Of a stretch of DNA of 64,000 bases, positions 34,475 through 46,214 are shown in pieces. Below the pieces are notes generated by a model. It saw only the letters and a program-made list of their open reading frames with translations. It made no database searches and had not been told where the DNA came from. The stretch is from Astrocystis sublimbata. Lineage: Eukaryota; Ascomycota; Sordariomycetes; Xylariales; Xylariaceae. The stretch's first letter is position 1, and every line of letters starts with the position of its first letter. Location: positions 186,001-250,000 of the forward strand of contig JAJNNY010000007.1 of the NCBI GenBank assembly GCA_022453515.1. Direction: 5' to 3'. The position numbers and the translations under genes were made by a program.

Positions 34475-36668
34475 TCAAATTTTCCTTTGAAATCTTTTCT
34501 CGAAGTCCGCAGTCTCGGCCTCGTTGTAGCGTGAGCGTCCTTCCGCCCTCTGCAACCGAGCCGATTTTTCGTAAGCGAGGAAATTGTCAATAGCCGCCGT
34601 TCTTTGCTCAACCGATCCCTTTGTTTCGGATTGCCACTCGGGCCGCTTGTACTGGTCGGCCCTTGGCAGCTTCACGACGTGTTTGCGCGGGAATATGATC
34701 TTTCCAGTTGTGGGGTCGTCTGGGAGCGCGTTATTCCGTTCATGCCTTATGCGCGATAACTCCTCGCCCGCGCTCTCCATCTCGTGCCTCGAGAATCTCC
34801 GCTTCGTGCTGCCGCCCGTCTCTTTCAGCAGCTGGCGCAGCTGGCGCACTTGACCCTTGCCTTGTTCTCCGGCGTAGGCCCGTCCGCTCGAGGCCCAATC
34901 CTCGTCGCTGACCATCTCGACGATGCGGATGAAGTGCTTACCTCGACGGAGGATGAGTAGCTTGCCGTCGATCAGGAAGTTCTTGGTGTCTGCAGGGAAC
35001 CAATGCTTCACGGGCGTGAAAGTCAGTTCGCCTTCCGCCATCACCGTATTGCCATGGTGCGCGCTGCGACCTGGCGCACCACCTACGTAGGCTCCCTGAT
35101 GGGCGACGAGGCGGTGAGCAGCGTTGGCGCTCTCCGCGAGACCGGCGGCGTGGAGAATGCGCGCTATTCCTTTGCCCATGATAAGGGACTCGGGGAGTTG
35201 GATGTCGGGGCGGAAACTGAGCGCACGACCGATTGTTGGAGGAGTTGTCCGATCGGGGTATGTGCCCAGTTCTTCTTCGGCCGTGGATAAGGCGGGTGTA
35301 AGTGTAGGTGTTTCATTGATTAGTAGCGTCGTGCCCTTGGAAAACATCTGCTTGTGCTGTTCTCGAGTGATCCCGGCCTGTTCAAAACTGTGGACCAAGG
35401 CGAGGACTTCGAAAGCGAGGGTGTGGTGAGCATGCCGCTTGGGAGGGTCTAGGTTATGCTCTTCCATGACCTTGGCGATCTGCTCGAGGGGCAGAAATGT
35501 GAAGAGCTTGAGCAGCTTCTCCACTTCGTCATCCGGCCTTCGCATGAAGTAGCCGTAGAGGTCGAAGGAGCTGGTCTGAAAAGGGTCGAGCCACATGGCG
35601 TTGCCGGCACTCTTGCCGAACTTGTTGCCGGCCGAGTCGGTCAACAGGGGCACGGTGAAGCCGACGGGGGTGTTCAGCAGGTCAGCGGGAATCTTTCTTT
35701 GGACGTCTGTGTCGGTGTCGCGCAAGAGCTTGACGGCGTCGATGCCGGCGACGATGTTGCCGTACTGATCAGAGCCGCCGATCTGCATGCAGACGCCCTT
35801 GGGCCCCGAGAACATCTTCCACCAATCCCAAGCCTGCATCATGGGGTAGACGAACTCGGCGAGGGAGATGCCGTCGCCTTCGCTCATCTTGCGCTTGACG
35901 GTCTCGCGGCTCAGCATGGTGCCGACGCGCATGCCCTTGAAGAGGCGGTTGACGACTTCGATGAAGGTGGTGGTGTTGTACCAGGCGCTGTTGTTGCAGA
36001 GCTCGCGGTTCCAGGCCCACTCCTTCTCGAAGCCGTAGCGGCGGGCCTGGGCGTCGACGTTCATCCACATGCGCTTGAGCTGGTAATGCATCTTGGTGAC
36101 GTACATGGTGCGATCGGCGCGGGGGGTTTCGTCGCGGGTTTTCAGGCGACCGGTGGGATCGCCGACCTTGGCGGTGGCGCCGCCGAGGACGGTGATGGCG
36201 CGAAAGCCGTGCATGTACATCCAGAACAGCGGCATCAGGGGCAGGAGGTGGCCGAGGTGGAGCGAGGAGGCAGTCGGGTCGATGCCGACGTAAGCGCCTA
36301 TGCGCTTGCGGAGCATCAGCTCACGGATCTGGTCGTCGGTGCTGCAGAGGCCGAGGGGCCGGTGACCGTCAGCAAGAATTGTCCCCATCCCGTCTATGGT
36401 TGTGGCCATTGATAGACTGTACGTACCCGGCCGTGTCCTTCACAAATCCGCGCTCTCTGAAGCTGTCCCAGAGGTGGCGCTCCTCCCCACGCTCGATTCG
36501 TTTGGCCTTCTCAGCCCAGGCCTCGTCGGCGTGACGACGCTTCTCGATAGTGCCAAGATGGAGGGGCCGGCGTTGCTGGCGGCTCGCGGCCATAGATCGG
36601 AGGAAACATGATCGACAGAGGGTCATGCGCGCCGCACTCGAAGCTGTGCGCAGAAACCGACTTGACAT
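34475..36668 (-). CDS. Mitochondrial tyrosyl-tRNA synthetase, CYT-18 type (2 exons)
   Basis: Minus-strand exons are 36668..36427 and 36341..34475 (702 aa). The N-terminus is an Arg/Ser-rich, acid-free mitochondrial presequence (MSSRFLRTASSAARMTLCRS). A charged helical extension follows (TIEKRRHADEAWAEKAKRIE). The class I synthetase core shows GIDPTASSLHLGH (HIGH box SLHLGH), GGATAKVGDPTGR, QIGGSDQYGNI and KFGKS, the KMSKS-like loop. The C-terminal half has the S4-like RNA-binding region (LLILRRGKHFIRIVEM). It attaches tyrosine to mitochondrial tRNA-Tyr. In Pezizomycotina this enzyme (Neurospora CYT-18) has also gained group I intron splicing activity through the N-terminal H0 extension and small insertions. 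The extension seen here fits that class, but splicing activity is inferred. Confidence 0.93.
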
Positions 36669-36979
36669 GACGACTGGCAATGTCGGTGGTGGTGGCGGTG
36701 GCGGTGGTGAGTTTTGAGGCCAAGAGGATTTGTAGAGCGTTAAAGCTCTGGCTCTGAGAACCTAGCACATGGGCAAGAGACAAACTGGTCGCGGAAGGCT
36801 ATCGTTAATTCGTAGTGGTGAGTAGGTGAGTAGGTGGAGGCTACAAACGCGATGTAGGTTAGTAAGGTTAGGTATCTTGAGGTGGTGAGCCCTTCTCAAT
36901 TCACCTTCACCTCTCCCTACCCACCACCCACTTACTTTTTTAAAGTGGAGCCCCGTTTGCGGCGGGCTGCCCGTCACCT

Positions 36980-37033
36980 GCCTAGGCGAGCTACCTTGTG
37001 TACCTACATATGTACCTACCTAGGTAGGTACAG
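36980..37033. repeat. Dense cluster of CCTAGGTA/TACCTA palindromic motif
   Basis: Several overlapping units (CCTAGGCGAGCTACC, GTACCTACATATGTACC, TACCTACCTAGGTAGGTAC) occur within 54 bp. The last is a palindrome around CCTAGG. It is one of the densest examples of a motif dispersed through the intergenic DNA of this window. Confidence 0.7.
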
Positions 37034-37534
37034 ACCCTCAATTTCTCGCAGATGCAATGCCCCGCGCCCTTCAAGGAAGGTACCTACCTACACAAGCGCG
37101 GGCAGACAGTGCATCTGTACTGTTTGCAAGACAGCCGACATGAGACGGGATCATAGGTACATCCAATCACTGGTCGGAGCAGGCGGCCAATCACAGACGC
37201 CTTAATTGTCCCTCGGCAATCTGGCGAGCTGGCTGGAATGCCCGACCGACAGCAACCGTGCACCGTTAGAAAGTCCAACCAATCCGCTCTCCACTCTCTG
37301 CATCATCGTTTCTTAATCCATCTTCCGTCTTCAACCTTCAACCTTCAATATTCACCTTGACGGGCAGAGCTCAGCACTGCCGACTGATGATTTGGCCAAT
37401 ATTGTACTGTTTGACACAGGCAACCAACCACACTACCTCAGAGAAGCAGTAGCAGTAGCAGTAGCCCTCGCACTCGCATTCTCGGGTCATCATCGCATTT
37501 TCTTTCCTTACTTCAGATACAGCACAACACTACT

Positions 37535-37571
37535 CACACACACACACACACAACACACACACACACACACA
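37535..37571 (+). repeat. (CA)n microsatellite in SDH4 leader
   Basis: A CA dinucleotide run of about 37 bp with one interruption (CAACAC) ends a few bases before the SDH4 start codon, so it lies in the 5'UTR if transcription begins upstream. Confidence 0.85.
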
Positions 37572-37577
37572 TCCACG

Positions 37578-38417
37578 ATGGCCTCCGCGCTGCGTCCCAC
37601 GCTATTGAGGCAGACTGCCCTCTCAGCCGCGCCCCGACGAGCCGCCACCTCTGCCCTCCTATCGAGGACGACATCACTCCAGTCGCCCATCGCCCAGGGC
37701 GCTATGCGCGTAGCCGCATTCCACGCTTCCAGCCCCAGAAGTCTGCTTCCTCCCGGACCCCGTACGTAATCGCCGCATCATGGTGCCTGTGCCTTCGCCG
37801 ACCATTCGCTAACCGTGCACCCCACCACTTTGCAGAGGTCATCAAGGGAACCGGTATGTGCCTCGATATGCAGGTGGACTAAGCGATTCCTATCTGTCCT
37901 GCCAGCCAGCTACACCCGCCGACCGGCATTGCCCCGCGCAAACCCGAGCAGAAGCCTACAAGAGCTGTGCCAATTTTGCAGTTTTGCAATGTGCTGTTGT
38001 GCTGGGTTATATCAAGTCAACATAGATCAGACTGCATAGATACTGACCCAATTCGGCAATACAGTCAACGACGCTGCCCCCGTCCCCGATCCCAGCCCTA
38101 CCCACGGCTCCTACCACTGGACCTTCGAGCGCGTTGTCGCCGCTGGCCTCGTGCCTCTGACCGTCGCCCCTTTCGCCTCCGGCTCCCTCAACCCCGCCCT
38201 CGACGCCATCCTGTGCGCCCTGCTGCTCGTCCACAGCCACGTCGGCATGCAGTCCGTCATCATCGATTACGTCCCCAGTCGCAAGTACAAGGGCGCCAAC
38301 AAGGCCTTCATGTGGGCCCTTAACGCTGCTACCATCCTCGCCGGCATTGGCCTTTACGAGTTCGAGACCAACGATGTCGGTGTCACCGAGGCTGTGAAGC
38401 GTGTCTGGAAGGCCTAG
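37578..38417 (+). CDS. SDH4: Succinate dehydrogenase membrane anchor subunit SdhD (3 exons)
   Basis: Proposed exons are 37578..37761, 37836..37853 and 38065..38417 (184 aa). The middle exon is only 18 nt. Residues 1 to about 50 form a mitochondrial presequence (Ala/Arg/Ser-rich, no acidic residue, FHASSPRSLLPPG). The mature part begins near VIKGTVNDAAPVPDPSPTHG. Three membrane helices follow: around VVAAGLVPLTVAPFA, AILCALLLVHSHVGM and AFMWALNAATILAGIGL. HSHVGMQSVIIDYVPSRKY carries the heme-ligand His region and the Asp-Tyr pair of the ubiquinone site. The protein anchors complex II in the inner membrane and helps bind quinone. It is divergent to the mitochondrial TyrRS gene. Confidence 0.95.
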
Positions 38418-38988
38418 ATCATCAGTGGGCGCATTTGTATCCTTCGTGAAAGCGGGACGGAAGATGTCATCTCAGTCTAGTCATTCATCGCGCATACTTC
38501 AACGCACGAGAGCCTTCTCCTGTGCCACGAGTATCAGGATAGCCCTGAGCTTAAATCATCGACTGTGAGTCTTTGATTAAGGCTGACGGCAAGAACCAAG
38601 CACGAGATAGCCCCACGAGCAGCGCGAGTGAGAGAGGGTACCGAATGATTTTCTCTCAAATAGGAGGCTGCTATCTCAAGGGAAAAACATTCCTGGTTAA
38701 AAGAGACTCAGGCAGGGAATGAGGCTAGTGCCCACCCTTCCCGGCTCCGGCCCGAGTCAGTCAGTCGTGTATCCAATACAATCCGTATATACCAAACAAT
38801 ATTTTGCTGCATACCAACCGTTATATTGTAACATAGAGTGCACACAACGAACACCTCAGTGTTTGCATGTTGGTTGTATTCTTCTCGTGAACTTTGGAAA
38901 GGTCGACCGTGAATTGAATTTGAAATTATTCACATTCGAATCTGTTATCAGCTAATGTGGGAGATAGAAAGGTGTAGCAGGTGGCTGC
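38418..38988. other. Convergent 3' flanks of SDH4 and VPS53
   Basis: Non-coding 3' sequence with no motif of note. Confidence 0.5.
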
Positions 38989-41770
38989 TCATTCGCCACT
39001 ATTCCCAGCACCTCCGCTCCCACTGACATCCCGCTTACCGAACCGCGCGCCGAGCCCGCTGATAGCGATATCTCGCCGGAAGAACTTTCCGAAGTTCCGC
39101 AGGTTCTCGTTGATGCTGGCCGCGTTCTGTGCGACCCCGGCGACATTTCCACCTGCACCGCCACCACTGCTCTCGCCTCCGGGCTGCGAGGGCGTCCCTA
39201 TCCTCTCCACACCATCACGCGCCGCCGACAGGAGCTTCTCGCCCAAGCTCGCGGGATCGAAGCGCGCGCCGCCCCCTCCACTCGTGCCGCCACCCGTAGC
39301 AGCATTAGTGAGCGCACCTGCCGAGCCGGCGATCTGCAGACCCCCTGTGCTGCCCAGGCCGCTCGCGTTCATCAGCGAGCCGAGCAGGGGGTTGGACGCG
39401 ACTAGTTTATTGTTATTGTTAGCGGCGCCGCCGGAAGACGAAGAAGACGCATCCCGATGGATCTGGAAGAGCTCGACTAGGTGGGCCTGATCCGCCTTGC
39501 CGCGCACGCCTTTGAGCTCGAGGAGCTTGCGGAAGTTGACGTCGCTGCGGTCGCCGATGTGAATGAGGTAGGCCTGCACCAACCCCTCGGGCGGTGTCGG
39601 GCGCACTTGTAGCGTTTTGAGGAGCGGGTCGATGCGTGTCATGGTACTAGCCACGCGCTTGGTGAAGGACGCCGGTGGAGGCTGGGGTGGCGTTGAGGGG
39701 TTGTGGTAGGAGAGGAGGTCCGAGAAGGATTTTGTGAGCACATATTTGTCTAGGAGCATCTGTTGCAAAACATGGGGAGGTTAGTATTGAGATCGGTATG
39801 ACCAGATGGGTAGGTGAGAGGGACAGCACTTACCTGCTCAGCTCCGACCTCTGATATAGGTCGACACTGCACAATATGTCCGATGTACGCATTTGCGATG
39901 TGCTCAACCAGATTATCCGCAAACGCCCTCGCGTACTGCGGCTTGACCACGATCCCCAGAATCTCCTCCGTCTTTGCGTTCATGTTGGACACTAGCTCGC
40001 CAACGTATGAACTCTGGTCCCCGACGCTCTCCATCTTGCTCCAATTCGTGTTCTTCATCTCCCGCCATGCGCCCTCACACTCCGCCTCGACCTTGTTCAC
40101 GAGCGCCAGCACCGCCGTGCTTGCCACCCCCAGGAACGCGTCAGCCTGCGATGAAAGGTCGATCTGCGACACGAGCTCAGGGTCGATCCGCTTCTTGATG
40201 TTCTCCTCCAGCTGGCCCGTGTTGGTATGCCAGAAATCGGCCGTGTTGAGCACCAGGATGATATCTTGCACCGAGGCCGCCGTCTGAGCTGGTCTTTGTA
40301 GGATGGCGAGTAACACCTGCTGCGCGTACTCATCCAGGTACTTGGCCAAAGTCTTGGTGAGGTCCAGCAGTCGCTCGCTCGTAGACAGCTTTGCACACTG
40401 CGATAGCGTGAGCTTGTAGAAATGGAAGAGCTCAATGGCCGAGCTGATGACAGCCTGCGGCGAGAACTCGTCGTCGGCAGGCAGTAGCGGCTGGGCTTTG
40501 TACTTGGGCATCATGGCCGCCAGAGCCTTGTCCTGGGATTCGACCCACAGGCTCAGGTAGGGCTCGAAAGCGACGGATATGGACCCGTTGAAGCTCTGCG
40601 TCCGCTCGTCTGCGGAGCTCAGGGTGTCGATGCTCGCGCGCGGCTCGCTCGAGAATCTCCGCTCTATGCTCTGCTCGAAGTCCATGGTCTCCTGCAGGCA
40701 GCTAAGCAGCAGGTTCACGTCGATCTTGGCGCCGTCCACGCGGCGCATGCTCTTCTCGAGTATGCCCTTGTAGTCGTCGCGCGTGCCGTCGCAGAAGGCC
40801 ATGGCCAGGGTCTCGCCGACGTGCCAGTGGGGCGGGAAGATGGAGGCGTGCTCGTCCTCGTAGGCCTTCATCATGCGCTTAAACCAGGCGTAGCGGCGGC
40901 CGATGTTGTCGAGGCTGCCGGCCTCGTCGTTGCCACGGAAGACGTGGCGGTACTCGCGCAGCTCGGTGTTGACGTACCAGGTGACGAGGCGGGCGCGGGC
41001 GGTGTCGCCGAGGGCGTCCATGACGTGGCAGGCCTCGACGAGGGTGGCGCGGTGGGCGGCGACGTCGCCCTTGGCGAAGGCCAGCTCGAAGTCATCGCAG
41101 ACCTGCTCGAGCAGCTCACGCTGGACGTCGCCGACGCCGCGGCTGAGGGTGGCGATCTGGTCGATGGAGCGGTAGCTGTGGAAGTGGCGCATGAGCTGCA
41201 GCACGGCCTGCAGCAGCGAGGCACACTCGCGGTACTGGCGCGAGCGCGCGAGCCCGCGCAGCTGGTCGTAGGCCGTCGTCAGCATCTGCAGGCGCTTGAG
41301 GGCGGTCATGGACAGGGCCAGGTTGCGCTTGGTGCCGTCGAGGCGCTTGATGTCGGCGGTCATGGCGGTGATGTTCTGCTCGGCCTCGACGGCGCGGGCG
41401 CGGACGGTCTCGATCTTGCGGAACAGCTCCTGCAGCTCGGCCTGGGCCGACTGCATGCGCTCGAGCGACGAGTTGGGCCCGTAGGCCTGCGCCGTCTGGC
41501 GGGCCTCGATGTCGGCCTCGAGCGCATGCTGGCGTGTCTGCAGCGTCGCGGCCGCTCGCTTGACCGCAGCAGCCGACGAGACGGTCGACGGATGGGCGAA
41601 GACGAGGTTGAGGTGCTGAAGGGGATCGTAGTCGGCTGTGTCACGTCGGGCTCATGTCAGCGGGTTCGCCCTCTACGCTCTGTTGATGAACGAACACGGC
41701 TCTGGTCCGTCGGGGTTTCTGCTCTCTCACCTGCGTCGAGCGACGACAGTTCTGCCACGGTACCGTTCAT
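38989..41770 (-). CDS. VPS53: GARP complex subunit Vps53 (3 exons)
   Basis: Minus-strand exons are 41770..41731, 41635..39834 and 39759..38989 (870 aa). After a short first exon (MNGTVAELSSLDA), the second opens with ADYDPLQHLNLVFAHPSTVS, a hallmark of Vps53, then long helices including MQSAQAELQELFRKIETVRA. The C-terminal exon has MLLDKYVLTKSFSDLLSY, SFTKRVASTMTRIDPLLKTL and VNFRKLLELKGVRG, matching the conserved Vps53 C-domain. An unusual tail of about 130 residues follows, rich in Gly, Ser, Ala and Asn. Vps53 with Vps51, Vps52 and Vps54 tethers endosome-derived vesicles at the trans-Golgi network. The tail is probably disordered and lineage-specific. Confidence 0.92.
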
Positions 41771-43101
41771 GTTGTGCGTCGATGTTGCGTAGCAGATGAG
41801 ATATCGATGGTCTCACAATGGCATGATCAGGTGCCTAGCCGAAGACGGAGACGAGGGTGGTGAGGTCCCCGGGATTCCCAATGCTAGAGGTAGTATGTGC
41901 AATGTCCATATAGGCATTTATGCACTTGCGATGGTGTAGATGATGTGTCAAACGAGGAGGAGGGTGTTGTGCCTGTTAGGCACCTTGAGACCCGACCAAC
42001 TGTTTTTTTCGATGTTGATGATATTCAAGGTTGTTGCTATATGTCAAGTAGGTATGTAAAGGTTTCGAGGTAAAGCTACATGTACCTAGCGAGGCTTCCA
42101 GTAGTAGCTACAATAGAGTACCTGGCAATGGCTGTTACCTACCTAGGTATGATAGCCTGGCACCTGGTCGCCTGGAGAGCTCCACTCCAACAACGTACCT
42201 TGCATGAAGCACATGCCAAGGGTCCGGAACCCCTTTATCGTCACCATGTCAAAGCAACAGGTCACCTTATAGGTAGCGCCATAGTGGCACCACTGGTTGT
42301 AGATACTTCGGTATTTCCTATGCCATTTTTCGTCAAGGCCTGCCTCCGGGATGACATGATTGAAATACAGTACCCCAGGTACGTACTCGTGCATACGTCT
42401 GATTGTTCAACTATATCGATGCCTTCGCGACTCTTGAATTGACAATTGCATTACGCTTTCCATATCGTGGTACTTATATTGCTTATTTATTTACTCATTA
42501 CTATCGAATATCACGCACATTGGGCAGGCAGATTGATCTATAGGAATATTGTACGCTGTGTTGTACCCACAGGCTATCAATTTCGAGGTCATTGGTCATA
42601 TGGTCTACCCGAAGTGTTATTACCTTGTCGTCCGCCTGAGCAGACATCATGATGTTGTTTAAACTACTCTTGTACTAAGGACACCAACACTCAACCATAT
42701 TAACTCCACGTCGTAAAACCCGAACGTGGCCAGTCTGCAAAGGAACCGTGTCGGACGCGATTTGAGATAACCTTGAGATGGCGGAAATCATGAGACTCGA
42801 GATGTGTCCGTGTTATAATGACCCTCTCCTTCTCCCCGACGTCACCGTCGCCGCCGACTTGGGGAACAATGTTGAGCTCCCAATATATTGGGTTTCACAC
42901 CTAGGAATAAGATGCACTTGATACAGCCCAGTCCAATTTACAAAGCCGTAGGATCACCTCCACAAAGGCAAGTTGTATGTGATGAACGTCCAAGCCACGC
43001 CCATCTTCTCCCTCCCCTTCTTAACAGCCTCGTAGAGGGCCACGTCCCGTCAAGGACTGTTGGGAGAAACAATTAGATTATGAGCACCCGTGCAGGACCA
43101 A
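41771..43101. other. Intergenic region between VPS53 and DSK2
   Basis: It includes the VPS53 promoter and the DSK2 3' flank. TACCTACCTAGGTATGATA lies near 42136-42154 and GTACCTAGCG near 42082. The ORFs in both strands have no protein character. Confidence 0.5.
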
Positions 43102-44436
43102 TTATGAGGTCAGTAAATGCTCAATGGCACCCTGAACGCTCCCGCCGCTCCTTCGTAGCGCCTCTATGTTTCTATCGAAGTCGTAGAATCCCATATCGTT
43201 TAGTTGGCGCAGCTGCTCGGCGTATCGCTCTTCGGGTGGTCGGTTGTCCGCCGGGGCCGCCGGGGCTCCACTTCCGCCCATACCCATCATCTGCATCATC
43301 TGCTGCATCGTCTCGGGATTCATGGGTGGCAAGTTACCGAATGGATTGTTGCTAGAGGCTGGATTGGCACCACCGAATAGACCTGCGAATGGGTTGGCAG
43401 GCGGCGCACCCGCGGCACCCTGCGCGTCTCCTGTTTGCCCCTGACCTTGGCCCTGGTTCTGAGACTGGCCAGTTGCCGCAGCAGCGCCGGTGTTCGTGTT
43501 TGGTGCGAAGAGGCCACCAAGGTTCAAGCCCGACAGATTAGCCATGTTCTGCAAGGCCGCCGGATCGAAGGGATTGCCAGGCTGGCCCGAGGCGTTGCCG
43601 CTGCCGGCGGCGTTGGCGTTGGCGTTGGCGGTACCGGGCGTGGTGTCGGTGACCCCGGGCATGGGAAAGGCACCCTGAGATCCAGCACCGCTGTTCATCA
43701 TGCGCTGAAAGCGAGCAGCGCTCCGAAGCGCCTCGGGGTTGGTCATCATCTGGCGAAACATGGGCGATCGCAGCATTTCACGTGCATTGGGGTTGTTTCG
43801 GAGCATGGGATTTTGCTGTACCATCATGTCGAGAAACTGGTCATTGTTCATCATCTCGTTCATCTGTTGAGCGACGTTCGGGTCGCTGAGCATGTTGGCA
43901 AGCTGGTCCTCGTCCACCATACGCGAGGTCATCTATGAGCAGGGTTTTCGGGTCAGCAGTCGCTCCAATGCAGGCAGTCGAAGGGGCAGAGAGGGGAGAC
44001 TTACGCCGCCGTCGGGGCCAAACAAGTCGGCGGAGGGAAGATTGGCCATGCCGGCATAGCGGGCGCCCGTGAGACTGGCCAGAGGGTTGTTGGCAGTGCC
44101 GGCAGCCATGTTGGTGGGGACCTGGGGCGCGGCGGGAGTGGAGGACGAGGTGGAGGACGAGGCAGGGGCCGAGGTGGGATTGCTGGCAGCACTCTTGACG
44201 AGATGAAGGGTGGTACCCGCCTTGATCTTACAAGTAGCCAGAGTGTCCTCGTTCTTCATGACGCGGCCAGAATAGATCAGTCGCTGGCGCTCGATGGGGA
44301 TATCCTCAAAGTCGGCGCCGGCCAGCCTCGTCTTCAGGGCGGCAACGGTGGCAGACTCGGGCATGGTGATGGTATGGGACCTTTCGCTCGAGGTCCTGAC
44401 TTTGAAAGTGAGCTGGGAGTCGGCAGAGTCGGCCAT
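43102..44436 (-). CDS. DSK2: Ubiquilin/Dsk2 UBL-UBA shuttle protein (2 exons)
   Basis: Minus-strand exons are 44436..44005 and 43932..43102 (420 aa). The ubiquitin-like domain is at about residues 9-80 (LTFKVRTSSERSHTITMPES, IERQRLIYSGRVMKNEDTL). A Ser/Pro/Ala linker leads to an STI1-like region rich in Met and Asn (LANMLSDPNVAQQMNEMMNN, FRQMMTNPEALRS). A Gly/Asn/Ala/Gln-rich stretch follows. The C-terminal UBA domain holds LRQLNDMGFYDFDRNIEALR and GGSVQGAIEHLL. Dsk2 carries ubiquitinated proteins to the proteasome, using the UBL for the proteasome and the UBA for ubiquitin. All domains are in the usual order and complete. Confidence 0.96.
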
Positions 44437-44787
44437 GGCGGGGTGCAGTGCGCCGGACGAGGTTAGGGGATGCTGTTGGGTGGTGTTGCGGCTCTGGCGC
44501 CGGGGTGGAATCGGAGATGCGTGCGTGCGTGCGTTGCGCCGACGCACCCTGCTACCTACCTAGCTTGCCAGTCGTTTGGCTTCACTTGCTACTCAAAGAC
44601 TCGCAATCAAAAAAGAGACAGGTCTGCGGGGTCCAAGGCAGGTGAGACGGCAAGGCGATGCACGGGATGCACGGGATGTGCGCACGGGTGCGGGATAACA
44701 GGGGTGATAACAGACGGTGGGAATGGTTGCGGGAATGACGAACGATATCGACGCAGACGCAGACACAGACGTTGATGTAGATGTGAT

Positions 44788-44812
44788 GTTGCTGTTGCTG
44801 TTGCTGTTGCTG
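44788..44812. repeat. (GTTGCT)n microsatellite upstream of DSK2
   Basis: About four GTTGCT units lie about 350 bp upstream of the DSK2 start codon, in its promoter or leader. Confidence 0.8.
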
Positions 44813-45299
44813 TATGTAGTGCAAAGCAAAGTCAGGTAGGTACAAAGGCGCAGTGCCGCAAAAATGTAAGCCAGAATACAAATAAATGATTCGAAGTTGG
44901 ACAGAAGGGCTTCGAACTGTTTAGACCTTCAGATTTCCAGATTGGGTCTCATTGATTGGGAAGTGGCCAACAGGACCCAACAGCAGCAGCGGCAGCAGCA
45001 GGCGATGATGCGATGGCCAGAACCATGGCCGATGGCTGATGGGGGCAAGGGCGTGGTGGGGCGATAAGTAGGCTGCCGCCCAACAGCTCTGTCCCTCTGC
45101 TACGGCACCGACTACCTAAGTACATAACTACATGGAGTGAAGGAGCCTAGCAGGGAAGGCACAGTGTAGCCTAGATTCTACGTACAATTACTAGGGTTTC
45201 TACAGGACACAGTAACCTATCCCAATACATCCCACTTTCTACTCCGACCTTTCCAACTCATGGTAGGTAGAAATGAACTAAACAGTGAAAACCAATAGC

Positions 45300-45376
45300 G
45301 CTGTTAGGAATCGAACCCAACTCACTATTTGTGTGCTCCTCTGGCAGTCCGTCTCACTGGCACGCTGGTAGGTGGT
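45300..45376 (-). other. tRNA-like relic with perfect B box
   Basis: On the minus strand, TTGGGTTCGATTCCTAA (plus 45304-45320) forms a proper 5-bp T-stem with a 7-nt TTCGATT loop and contains the Pol III B box GGTTCGATTCC. An outer AGCGT/GCGCT pairing is possible over about 70 nt. No canonical D-arm or anticodon loop can be folded, so it is likely a decayed tRNA or tRNA-derived element. Confidence 0.3.
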
Positions 45377-45865
45377 AGGTACTGGCATGCATGCCCTCAT
45401 GCACTTTTCACCTATCATTTATATACGACAGAAGACGCCCTAGGTAGGTAGAAATGGTATCATTCCACAGGTAACTTTGGTTCAATTTCTGAAGATGCGA
45501 GCATTCAACCCACTTTCAAAATGCTACAGATAGTTAGCTGCCCCGTGAGTTTGTCCTCTTGGTGTCTCCCGTTCTCTGCACGGGCAGAATCTAGGTAGGT
45601 ATGTAGCATACTAATACGAGCGCCTGCTTACCCCAGAACCATCCACGAAAGCATCTTCCTCGAGGTTGCCTTGTAAGTTGTTGCTGTAAACCTAACAGCT
45701 AGTTGTTGTTTGAATAAGGCGACCGTTAAGAGTCGGTCGAATCAAAAAAAAGTGTACCTAGCCCTACGTAGGTAGGAGGTAATAAAGAAATCTTTCCAAC
45801 TGCAAAAGGTGTCATCAGTCTTGGGGACTCCCTTGGTTACCCATCATAAGCTGGCAGGGGCCTAC

Positions 45866-45891
45866 ATGTGCCTAGGTACCTAGGTAGGTTA
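45866..45891. repeat. Tandem palindromic motif (CCTAGGTACCTAGGTAGG)
   Basis: Two overlapping CCTAGG palindromes are joined by GTAC. It is another dense instance of the dispersed intergenic motif. Confidence 0.65.
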
Positions 45892-46214
45892 TAGCGATAT
45901 GTGTCCAATCAGACGTCATGCCGAGGCAACGATTGCGCTGTCTAGGCGCTTACAATCGTTGTTGTCCTGCCTTTCTGAGCAAGCAATTGCAGTACTTTGG
46001 GTATTTAGGTACCGGATATCGATTCCTCCCATTCTCATCTCAGCCGAGGCATTGTCGAGTTCATATGTACCAGGTGCAATACGATTACAAACGAAGTCAA
46101 TTCGTAGACTCGCCTCGCCTCAACTTAGCCGTTACGGGAAATCGCCAAAACAATATCCGGCTGCTATATAAAGACTCCAATTGGGGAACGGGTTTCACGA
46201 TACTTATACGAGTC

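Larger units (their letters stand above)
36669..37577. promoter_or_regulatory. Bidirectional promoter, mitochondrial TyrRS and SDH4, four CCAAT boxes
   Basis: The 909 bp between two divergent genes for mitochondrial proteins contains CCAAT at 37163, 37187, 37279 and 37396, all on the plus strand within about 240 bp and nearest to SDH4. CCAAT is the binding site of the HAP2/3/5 (CBC) complex, which controls respiratory genes in fungi. A dense block of the ACCTACCTAGGTAGGTAC motif lies at 37008-37033. Confidence 0.55.
44437..46214. other. 1.8-kb intergenic region with many palindromic motif copies
   Basis: It holds the DSK2 promoter, a GTTGCT microsatellite, a B-box-like relic near 45,300 and five or more CCTAGGTAGGTA copies (about 44554, 45440, 45592, 45765 and 45870-45890). 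No protein gene is seen. Confidence 0.5.

Noticed and set aside
35456..36412. 318-codon plus-strand ORF opposite the mitochondrial TyrRS
   Set aside because: Val/Asp/Glu/Gly-rich antisense shadow of a GC-rich coding exon; no independent protein features.
40821..41792. 323-codon plus-strand ORF opposite VPS53
   Set aside because: Antisense shadow caused by codon bias of VPS53; repetitive Val/Ala/Leu/Gly content.
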